Below, piece by piece: positions 24,112-33,214 of a DNA stretch of 64,000 nucleotides. The notes under the pieces are model-generated. The model had not been told where the DNA came from. It was given only the letters and a program-made list of their open reading frames with translations, and made no database searches. The DNA lies in assembly GCA_022828445.1 (NCBI GenBank), contig JAIZZJ010000003.1:372001-436000 (forward strand). The letters run 5' to 3'. Position 1 is the stretch's first letter. The number at the start of each line of letters is the position of its first letter. This DNA is from Graphiopsis chlorocephala (Eukaryota; Ascomycota; Dothideomycetes; Cladosporiales; Cladosporiaceae). The translations under genes and the position numbers were made by a program.

Positions 24112-25905
24112 ATGGAGGCAAGCCAGAACCACACCTACTCCTCCCCCACCGGCACATCTCGCATCCTGCAGGACCTGCGCTCTCGGAAATTCTACACGGA
24201 TGACCAGAACGTGAACCCCAAGGACATGCTCAAGAGCGCTGCTATGGCGGCTTCAAAGCAGGCGGTTAGCGTGGGTATTGTTGGCGCTGGGTTCGCCGGC
24301 TTGAGGTGTGCGGATGTTTTGCTCAAACGTGGCGTTAAGGTCACGATTTTTGAGGCGAGGAACAGGGTTGGTGGGAGGGTTGGGCAGAGTTTGAAGTTGG
24401 GGCATAAGGTTGATTTGTAGGTTGAAGAGTATTTCTTTTATATGAGACAGAGACGGATGGATGGATGTGGCGGTTTAAGGGAAAGGTTTTGCTGATCTTT
24501 GGTGATATGTAGAGGACCGAATTGGATACATGGCACGGACGACAACCCGATCATGCAAATCGCCAGAGAAACAAAGACCGAGCTGCACGCATGGGACGAA
24601 GAACAGAGTGTGATCGACTCGAAAGGAGAGCCTTTGGATCCGGCGGAAGCCGCTGAGTATGGCTGTTTGCTCTGGGATGACGGTCTCATCGCCGCAGCTT
24701 TCAAATACAGTAACGAGAACTGCAAGTCTATACCGGCTTCACGGAGCTTGTACGGTTTCTTCGAGGAGAAGGTGCAAGAGCTTTTCACCGATCTATCGGA
24801 TGAGGAAGCGAAGAGGAAGCGTCGCGGGTTGTTGCAGGCGTGTGAGATGTGGGGTGCTTATGTTGGATCGCCGGTGCAAAGGCAGAGTCTGAAGTTTTTC
24901 TGGCTGGAGGAGTGCATCGAAGGCGAAAATCCGTTCGTCGCTGGCACGTATGAGAAGATTCTGGACGCGGTGGCAAAGAACGCTCGTGAGAAGGCGGATA
25001 TCAGGCTTGAGACGAAGGTCGTCAAAGTGCTGTCTGGCGAGAAGAACAACAATGGTGGAACAAAACCGATCATAGAGACAGCAGATGGAAGTCGCCTCGC
25101 CTTCGACGAAGTGGTCTGCACAATGCCTCTAGGCTGGCTGAAACGCAACCTCGACGCCTTCGAACCACCCCTCGAGCCCCGTATGACCAAAGCAATAGCT
25201 AGCATCGGCTATGGCACTCTCGACAAAGTCTACATCACATTCCCCGAAGCCTTCTGGAACACTCCCAAACCAACATCCGCCTCACCGCCGACTACGTTCC
25301 TCGACCCATTGCACAAAACCCCCAACGTAACAGCAACGACCCAACCCATCCACCAACCATCATCCACCACAACTCCCAAGAAGCAAAACCACCCCGGCTT
25401 CACCCACTGGCTTGCGCCAACCTACTCAAAGCTCAACCCAAATAACTGGGATCAACAAGGCGGCAACCTCGCCGCCCTGCCAGCCTCCACCGCCCACCCA
25501 ACCCTCCTCTTCTACATCTACGGTCCGTGCGCCGTGCACGTGGCCTCTCTCCTCTCATCCACCCCGCCCTCAGAACACGATCAAATGCTCATAGAATGGT
25601 TCGAGCCGTACTTCTCCCGGCTGCCGAACTACGATGCTTCTGATGCGCGTTGCAAACCGGCTGGAGTGTTGGCGACGGCATGGGCGAACGATGAGTTTGC
25701 GGGGTATGGCAGTTATTGTAATTTTCAGGTTGGGTTGGAGGAGGGGGATCGGGATATTGAGGTTATGAGGGAGGGATTGCCGGAGAGGGGGGTGTGGTTT
25801 GCTGGGGAGCATACGGCGCCGTTTGTAGCGTTGGGGACGAGCACGGGAGCGTACTGGGCTGGGGCGGGAGTTGCAGAGAGGATCGTCAAAGCGTATGGGT
25901 TGTGA
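24112..25905 (+). CDS. FAD-dependent amine oxidase, polyamine-oxidase type
   Basis: Predicted flavoenzyme that oxidises amines, most likely polyamines, giving H2O2. Exons 24112-24416 and 24513-25905 give 565 residues. The FAD-binding motif VGIVGAGFAGLRCADVLL starts near residue 53 and is followed by EARNRVGGR. Across the intron the frame reads KVDLGPNWIHGTDDNP, a conserved substrate-domain block. The C-terminal flavin motif WFAGEHTAPFVALGTSTGAYWAG is intact. No signal peptide and no PTS1 (ends AYGL), so probably cytosolic. A Pro/Thr-rich insertion of about 60 residues between positions 285 and 345 is longer than in yeast Fms1. Lysine-specific demethylases share the fold, but no SWIRM domain is present. 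Convergent with NFS1, 211 bp apart. Confidence 0.9.
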
Positions 25906-26116
25906 GAGGATGTGAAAGTGGACATGGAGGTTCACTGTGACAATAGATAGATAGCATTGGTTCATGATAAAAGGCATCTGATCGTTGTTGTGAAGGTATA
26001 TGTTACAAGACGCCGGAGCCTGGCTCGCCAAACGCCGCTTGCCGACTAGGTCAAGCTGTGATGATTACTATAAACAATACAAGGCCGTAAATGATTCTGA
26101 TTCCGTAGCGACACGC

Positions 26117-27846
26117 TTAGTGTTGGCTCCACTCGATGGTGTTGAGGTCGACACCCTCCTGCACAAGCTCCCACAGCGGGCTGAGCTCGCGAAGGAAGGT
26201 TACACGCTCCTGCACAGCCTTGAGCACGTAGTCGATCTCCTCGTCGGTTGTGAAGCGGCCAATGCCGAAGCGGATACTGGAGTGTGCGCTCTCGTCGCTG
26301 CTACCAAGGGCGCGTAGAACGTATGATGGCTCGAGCGATGCAGAAGTGCAAGCGGAACCGGAGGACAGAGCAATGTCCTTGAGGGCCATCAACAAGGACT
26401 CACCCTCAACGTAGGCGAAAGACACGTTCACACAACCAGCGTAACGCTTCTCGGGGTCTCCGTTAAGAGAGGTGTGTTCCATGGCAAGAAGGCCATCAGT
26501 GAGGCGCTTTGACAGCTCAGTGATGCGTTTGGTATCATACTGTTCAGATTGTCAGCAAGCTACTCCAACAAAATGGTAGATTTTGAAGTCGTGCAGGATG
26601 TGAAAGGGTCATAACAGTTACGTAAGCTGTATCAGCAAGCAGATCACCGGTCAAGGTGCACTCAGAAAGCCATGCATGTTGAAGCGTATAATCATTCGAG
26701 GGACGGAAGGAGCGGGGAATGGTGGTGACTCACTTTCATCTCTTCGTTGCAAATACGGGCGGCCTCGCCCATGCCAATGACCAGAGCTGGAGCGAGGGTG
26801 CCGGATCGCAGGCCTCTCTCTTGACCACCACCGGAAATGATGGGGTCGATTCTGACTCTGGGACGTCTGCGCACGTAACATGCACCGATACCCATGGGAC
26901 CGTAAATCTTGTGTCCCGAGATGGACATGAGATCGATGTTCATCTCGTTCACGTTCATGGGAACCTTGCCGACAGCCTGAGCCGCATCCGTGTGGAAGAA
27001 CACCTTCTTGCTCCTGCAAAGCTTGCCAATATCGGCGAGAGGTTGTTGAACACCGACTTCGTTGTTGACAGCCATGATCGAGACGAGGCAGGTCTCGGGC
27101 CTGATGGCCTTCTCCAGGTCCTCCATGTTGATCAAACCATTGCTTTGCACAGGCAAGTATGTGACCTCAAAGCCCTCATCTTGCAAATGCCTGCAGCTGT
27201 CTAATACGCACTTGTGTTCTGTTTGGCATGTGATGATGTGGTTCTTCTTGCCGGATCGCTTGAAGAATCTGGCGACACCCTTGATGCTCATGTTGTTACT
27301 CTCTGTTGCTCCTGATGTAAAAATGATCTCTTTCGGGTCGGCACCGATCAGGTTGGCGATATGTGCTCGTGCCTGCTCCACGCCATTATCTGTCTCCCAG
27401 CCGTACGCGTGAGTGCGCGAATGTGGGTTACCGTAAAGACCAGTCAAGAAAGGAAGCATAGCATCAAGTACTCGAGGGTCTGTGGGTGTGGTGGCCTGCA
27501 TGTCCATGTAAATGGGCCTGGTGCCTTCGTCCATGACGCTCGCCTGCTTCAAGATGCCGGCGGCGGGGCTCATCATAGCATCAGCGCTCATGCCCGTCGT
27601 CGGCATCGTCGCATCCTTTGGCTTGAGGCCAGTCTCGGCGAGAAAAGCCTTCTGGTCTTGCTTGATGGTCTGTTCGATGTTGACGGTGGCGTTCTTGGGC
27701 GACGACTCAGAGACATAGCTTCGACGACTTTTCACGGCAATGCATGCGCGAGGCAGCTGCTTGGCAAAGGGTTGAGAAGTCGTCGACAGCCTCCTCGAGC
27801 ACTGTCGTAGCGCCTGGCGCGCAAACGCAGGTGCTGTGCTTGACAT
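26117..27846 (-). CDS. NFS1: mitochondrial cysteine desulfurase
   Basis: PLP enzyme that takes sulfur from cysteine for Fe-S cluster assembly on the scaffold Isu1 and for tRNA thiolation; mitochondrial matrix. Minus-strand exons 27846-26734 and 26539-26117 join in phase 0 to give about 511 residues. The start at 27846 gives a presequence rich in Arg, Ser and Ala; an upstream in-frame non-ATG extension is discounted. Family motifs: YMDMQATTPTDPRVLDAM, GNPHSRTHAYGWE, FTSGATESNN, QTEHKCVLDSCR, the HTDAAQAVGK block, PLP lysine in SISGHKIYGP, and the catalytic Cys435 loop SSGSACTSASLEPSYVL. The 194-nt intron contains stops in frame. Highly conserved and certainly essential if single copy. Confidence 0.97.
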
Positions 27847-28271
27847 TGTGATGGGATGAAAATGAATTGGTGGTGATGAGATCAAGAGGGAGCAAGTCAA
27901 GATTGCGTTGCGGCGGCGGAAACAAAGCTCGCTCGGTAATGCAGTGCCAAGCCCGCCCTGCTTTTGCCTCTTTGAGCTGATTCAGCGAGCCAGCGGACTT
28001 GGACCCTCACTTCGCCGTGTGAACCGCATTCTATGACCAGTGTGCTCGTCTTCGAACTTCTGCTTCCGTCTCATTGATTTACGTTATAAGAGTATTCATT
28101 CTACTCTATGCATCGTTTTATCACGCTCCTCCTATGTGAGTACAGCAGCCTGCTACAGCAGCCTGCTACATCCATTGACGTCAACCTCACTTTGATTAGG
28201 AAGTACCTGCCAAATTGGGACATCTTTCCACGTGAGAGAAATCCAACAACTCGGATGAGCATCATAAAATA
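27847..28271. other. NFS1 promoter region
   Basis: This 425-bp spacer lies between the NFS1 start and the tRNA gene. Apart from a 13-bp direct duplication listed separately, nothing is recognised. Confidence 0.45.
28141..28166 (+). repeat. 13-bp tandem duplication
   Basis: The unit TACAGCAGCCTGC occurs twice head to tail with no spacer, then begins a third time (TAC). It lies about 105 bp before the tRNA gene. No function is apparent. Confidence 0.6.
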
Positions 28272-28369
28272 GCATTGGTGGTTTAGTGGTAAAATTGGCC
28301 GTTGCCATGAGAGACTCCATTTCCTGTGAGCGACTCGGCCAGCCCCGGGTTCGATTCCCGGCCGATGCA
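28272..28369 (+). tRNA. tRNA-Gly(GCC) with a 27-nt intron
   Basis: Acceptor strands GCATTGG and CCGATGC pair (one G-T wobble) with discriminator A at 28369. The D-arm contains GTTTAGTGGTAAA. The anticodon stem GGCCG pairs with CGGCC, the loop reads TTGCCA then T, giving anticodon GCC, and the T-arm is CCGGG TTCGATT CCCGG. A 27-nt intron sits directly after position 37, the canonical eukaryotic place. The mature length is 71 nt, normal for tRNA-Gly. It marks the left border of the accessory block. Confidence 0.93.
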
Positions 28370-29000
28370 TCGATAGCTCTGGATGAGCAGTTCTTTTGCT
28401 AATCCACTACCCGTCATGTCTTTTTATGATCCGATAAACATATCAGTTGAGTAGCACGGCAGCTTGCTCAGATTACAGGATCGTTGAACTGTTGGCAACA
28501 TCTCTTACGCTCAAGTTTGTGTACGCAGTCTGTAGTAAGCGAGGTTGTTTGACCTTTACAGTCGCTAGTCCTAGCATACAGGCTTCTGGGATTTATAGAC
28601 GATATAGCTAGTCCCTCAATGGGCGTTCGATTCCTGAGTGTACCTATACGATATGGTAGTTGCATATAAGCTGCAGCTAACACTCGTGTCGTACACAAAC
28701 TCGGGCACAAGTACTGTATGTATATCTGGACAGACTAAACTATGATTAAAGACAGAAAATTAGTCTCTCTCTTTCTTAAGTTGTCGAACCTATTTTTATG
28801 AAGAGTATAGTAGATACTCATAGTATCATAGTAGTCTTTCAGCCAACCAAATCAAGGTCTTCGCCTAAATTTATCGCCTATCTAGCTTCTACAGTAGTCT
28901 GCTGTTCTCTAGAGTCAACTTTCTGGCTACTTACAACTTACAATCTTTTCACTGCTCAACACAATAGAAGCAAGGTGCCTCATTCTCTACAATCGTCACA
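28370..29000. other. intergenic, AT-rich promoter of the gasdermin-like gene
   Basis: This 631-bp region is visibly richer in A and T than the flanks, especially 28600-28980. No gene is recognised. It probably holds the promoter of the gene at 29001. Confidence 0.45.
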
Positions 29001-29798
29001 ATGGACGCTCTCCAACCAAGCTTCATGCTTCTCCCCGATTTCTCTTTCCTCCCAGACAAGGACATACGCCTAGGCAGCATTCTCCCCATGGCTCGTGACA
29101 CAAAGCGTCCCAACCCACGCCAGCCTCTCACTGCAGCCCTCACCCTTACAGCGGATGACATATCCACCCAGGAATTCACAGCCTGGAAGTGGGACAGCGA
29201 CAGCTCTCGCTCGATCGGTGGCGGCGTCTTCGCCGACCTCTCCATCATCACTGGCATCGGCGCGGGCGTCGAAGGCAGCCGCTCGTACACACGTGGTTTA
29301 GCCATCGAGTGCGACCGTGTAGTGCAAACGACATTTCGACCATCGCAGACTTCTATTGCCAAAGCTGTTTCGGATCAGACGGTCGCGGCGATTTTGAAGA
29401 AGCTTGTGCGCCCGTCAGTATACATCATCACGGGAGTGATGGTTGCCCATGGGGCCAACATCGAAGTCAGGAAAGGTCGCAGTCGCTCCGGAGGGGCACA
29501 TGCAAGTGCGGATGTCACGCAGGTGGGAGTACCTGTCAATGCCGGCGTGAAAGGTGATGTGAGTCGTGATCAGAACTCTACGCTTGTTCAGGCACCGAAA
29601 GAGGACTTTGTGCTCGCGTATCAGCTTTTGCGGGTCAGGAGGAAGTTTGATCGGAGTTTGGATGCCGTGGAAGAGAATCGGTGGGCTTTGTTTAGTGATG
29701 ATGGTGATGACGAAGGTGAGAATGACTTGGTAGAGGAGCTGGAGCTTGATCAGGTAACAATGGGCTTCCAGTGGGAGGATGATGATGAGGACGAGTGA
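29001..29798 (+). CDS. gasdermin-like (RCD-1/HET-Q1-type) candidate cell-death protein
   Basis: Single-exon protein of 265 residues without signal peptide or cysteine-rich region. I assign it to the fungal gasdermin-like family by layout. About residues 75-100 hold a glycine-rich amphipathic strand segment; a helical stretch near residues 115-140 leads into a strand (YIITGVMVAHGANIEV); a variable Gly/Ser loop follows; then comes DFVLAYQLLRVRRK, matching the gasdermin block where a strand with a MAYK-type motif closes the pore-forming domain. The last 34 residues, after about Phe231, are strongly acidic, which would fit the short inhibitory tail of fungal gasdermins. A subtilase gene is convergent 39 bp downstream, as in the Podospora HET-Q1/HET-Q2 pair. 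The assignment is from pattern recognition, not from a search; an unrelated orphan is the alternative. Confidence 0.62.
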   Translation: MDALQPSFMLLPDFSFLPDKDIRLGSILPMARDTKRPNPRQPLTAALTLTADDISTQEFTAWKWDSDSSRSIGGGVFADLSIITGIGAGVEGSRSYTRGLAIECDRVVQTTFRPSQTSIAKAVSDQTVAAILKKLVRPSVYIITGVMVAHGANIEVRKGRSRSGGAHASADVTQVGVPVNAGVKGDVSRDQNSTLVQAPKEDFVLAYQLLRVRRKFDRSLDAVEENRWALFSDDGDDEGENDLVEELELDQVTMGFQWEDDDEDE

Positions 29799-29837
29799 GA
29801 AGATTGAATGCAGTTGAGTCATGCACTATTTCATTTT

Positions 29838-32827
29838 CTATGCATCTATACAGTCCAGTATGTTTTCCAGCGTAGTTGACAGCAAGTGATTGCCATCGTC
29901 AAAGATTCTCCAAGGCGCGACGAACTGGTAACCATCCCGCATACCTTCTTCGCCCACCATAAGCTTGAACACCGAAGCCATGGCGCTTGCCTTACCAAGA
30001 GCAGCGACTTTCTTCCGATACGTACCCCGTCTCTCCTCCTGTTTTTTATCCTCGAAGCTACCCACATAGCTGTCCTCGTTCAACCGCAACATCGTCACGA
30101 CAATGCCAGCGATGGCAGCGCAGATAGGCGTTGCAGTCGAAGTGCCAGACTTTCGCACCCTTCGAGCTTTACCATGCGGGCTCGTTGGCGGCCAAAGCGC
30201 CGCAACCGATTCTCCGAGCACAGCGAAGTTATCCTTGTTACCTATTGGTGTCGGATTCTTGCCGTACTTATTACCGTCGCCGTCCGTGGCGTAGATGCAC
30301 ATTACATCGTCAGACCGAGCCGGCCAGGTGCGTTTGCGGTTGCCTCCGCAGTTCGAGGCGGCGGCGAGCATCAAGACGTTTCTATCGCGGGCATCTCGAA
30401 TGGCATCGTTGATTTCTGGGATGACTTCAGGGAAGCCGAACGACATTGAGATGATGTCCACATTCCAGTGATCAACGGCGTAGCGTAAAGCCTAGATTCC
30501 GTCAGCTATGGATGCAAGGCTGCAGGGTTGGACCGCGGGCATACGTACATTTGCGATTCTGTGCACAGTCTGATTGTCGATAATGGAGTCTTGTTTCACT
30601 TTCTCCGTGCTCTTGTCAAAGATCTGAGCAACAAAGATCTCGATCTTGGTGTTCTCAGTGGCTTGTAGTAGTACGCTGGTACCATGGGTACCATGGCCGT
30701 CACGATCCGAGCAAGGTCCTCCCAGAGCCTCGCCACTGTCTTTGGTGGAGCGTAACCAAGTTCGACACTCTTTTATTCGACCGTCGTAGACATATTCGGC
30801 GTGCTCAGCGGGAATGTGTGCCCCAGTGTCTAGAATGGCTATCCTGACCGGATTGATCTTGCGTTGGCCTTTTCCCCGTGTCTGCAGGAACTTACCCGAG
30901 CATTTTTGCAGTTCTTGAATGTACTTGTCGGCACTTTTGCAGCTACTTACTGATCAGCGTGAAATTCTACAATAGGATCGAGGCACTGACTGGGTGTCGA
31001 AGGCTTTTTCCAACCCTTCTTGGCCATCGTGCAGGCAGAATCCGTCGACGATCATCTCTGGTCCATCTCGGTATCTCCGTATCGGAAGACGTCTCGCTGG
31101 AAGTTCCTTGATTTCGACAACTCCACTGGTGCTGACAGTTTTGAAGATGTCTTGGGGCTTCAGCTTATACCCTACGCGGAGCACGTACTGTATCGGGATC
31201 ACGACACCATTCACAAAGTGTGTTCGAAGCCGTTCGTCCTCTCGAATAGTTCCTCCGCCCTTGAATGTCTTGTCTGTTCCTGTTGCTAGGCAAGTAGATA
31301 CAGCCTGCAGCATCTCTGTGGCTAGCATTTTTTCTTTCGCTGTTTCCATCTTGCTGTTCAACTCGTCCCAATTTACGGACTGCCCAACAAAGAGTTCCAG
31401 TAGTAGTTTTCCGAATGCAGGCAAACTGGGCATGTCCGCGTTGAAAGCCGTCAAGACATAGGGCAACTCCTCCTTCTGCCGCGAGAAGTCTGGTGAGAAC
31501 AGTACTAGTCGTGAAGGCGGAATACCCTCACTGTCGATGTCTTGCGAATGTAAATTGGGTTTCTTCGTGTATGGCCACCACGACCCCCCACCAAGGTGTA
31601 GGTACGCGTACGCCAGGACAAGTGCCACAGATATTCGGCGTTTAGAACTCATCTTGAGAAGTCTTTGCGGCTGCGGGAGGTTGTAGCAATCGACAAAAGA
31701 GCTATCGCTGGTGGCTGAAAGGTCTTGAAATACATTGGCGTGAGTAGGGATGTCGCACAATCTGGGCTCTCCGGCAGTAAGCTTGAATGCCCCCTCTCCA
31801 CGAACTGCTATGTCTTCCAGGAGACCGCACAGATCCGAGAGCTTCGAAGCGCGTTCACCATCAGTGAAAGCTTTCCTGTGAGTCGGGGAACGCAGTGTCG
31901 GTGAGACGATATCGTCCTGAAACTCTAGATGGGCACGTCTCCAGATACGTGTGTTGTTGATTGGGTGCAATGACGGGTAGAACATGGTTCCAGCCACCGA
32001 TCCATGGCGTCCCGCCGGTCCAAGGTCAAAAGCAAATTTGGCGTGTCGGTGTGACATGGCGGTAAAGCAATCACAGTTCCAGTGCTCGAGGGTATCATGA
32101 AGCCGCTCGACGAATCTGAATGCTTCGCCAACCTCCGCCCATTCGAGATCTGCACTTCTGTTGGCTTGGTATGAAATATCCACAGACTTGGATGACATGG
32201 GTTTCAACACATCGTTGCAATCTTTCACTGACTGCAGGAGCAAATCGCGACTCTTGCCTTTCGGGCAGCCGAATCTGGTCACTTCCAAAAGCCATTCAAT
32301 CCTCTCAGTGTTCTCTGCATTTTCTGGCTCCGTTCCAAATTCGATTTTGAATTTAGCGACAAAAGCTTGTAGAAACACGTATATACCGCCTCCCTGTCAG
32401 ATTTCGTCAGCTGTGCTCAAAGCTTTAATACAGCTTGACCTACACGGGAGTCTTCCCCGTCTACCTGCACGTCCAATTCGTCTTCATCCTCACTGTCGTC
32501 CGCCTTGATCAACTCCTCCTTGTTCAAAAATGCATCCTCCAGGACCTGCAAAACTTGAAATGCAGCACGAACGCCAGGCCCTTGACCGTCTGACCATGTA
32601 TCAGGGAGGCCCTGCAAGGTTTCGTCCAAGGCAGCTAGATCCACCGAGATGTTCGCATAGAAGGCAGCGCTGATTTTACCTCTTGCAGGGTCTCTCTGCC
32701 TTTTCTCTAGTGTTTTCCGCGCCCTTTGCGCCCGACTGTCGTCGCCAGCGAAGAAGTCCGCGACCTCACGAATCAGCTTGCAGCTGTTCTTTAGGAGCAG
32801 GATCGTACCGTCCCCAGAGTTGGGCAT
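29838..32827 (-). CDS. DUF7580-type N-terminal region fused to a subtilisin-like (S8) protease
   Basis: Predicted intracellular regulated protease of about 944 residues. Minus-strand exons: 32827-32444, 32393-30991, 30942-30549, 30491-29838; each junction keeps frame. Residues 1-590 match the fungal DUF7580 pattern, with a late block (AYAYLHLGGGSWWPYTKKP, then LPAFGKLLLELFVGQSV). The S8 domain follows: Asp634 in VRIAILDTGAH, His679 in DGHGTHGTSV, oxyanion Asn774 in AAASNCGG, and Ser845 in KSGTSTATP, so the catalytic triad is complete. No signal peptide or propeptide is seen, unlike secreted proteinase K-type enzymes. A 38-codon upstream ORF (32907-32791) overlaps the start codon in another frame. 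Tail to tail with the gasdermin-like gene; head to head with the ankyrin gene. The likely role is activation of the gasdermin-like neighbour, as HET-Q2 does for HET-Q1. Confidence 0.82.
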
Positions 32828-33214
32828 CTTTGCGCGCTGGCAGCCAAGGCCTCCAGATGGTCCAGTCGAATTTTTGCGATCCTGGATTTGGCAGTGTTGG
32901 CAGTCATGACCAGTTGATGTCAACCATAGCCGGGAGTATCAAGGACAGCAAAAGAGCACTTTGATTATGCGTTATCAAGGCGGAAACCGTCAGCCTCATC
33001 GCACCATGTCACATACGCCCCTCTTCAGCCCCACACCACATGCATGCAATGTCGCCTACGCCACCGGCGCTTCCAGCAGGAAGTAGGGCAACGGAAGACC
33101 GCCCCACGCATCCGATTGATACCTGATGTTGGGTCCTCGTAAGACCATACCGTGGTAACCAAAACTCTTACACTCAGTCAGTGTGCATGACTTGCAACAT
33201 TCGGATACAGAGTC
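32828..33214. promoter_or_regulatory. shared divergent promoter of protease and ankyrin genes
   Basis: A 387-bp spacer separates the two start codons. It must contain both promoters, which suggests coordinated expression. No specific operator is recognised; a short overlapping upstream ORF for the protease lies at its left end. Confidence 0.4.

Noticed and set aside
28370..29000. Transposon remnant beside the tRNA gene
   Set aside because: AT-rich sequence was noticed, but there are no terminal repeats, target duplications or transposase fragments.
32791..32907. Alternative first exon for the protease starting at 32907
   Set aside because: Joining it to the main frame would need an intron of about 25 nt, shorter than fungal splicing allows. 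Kept as an upstream ORF.
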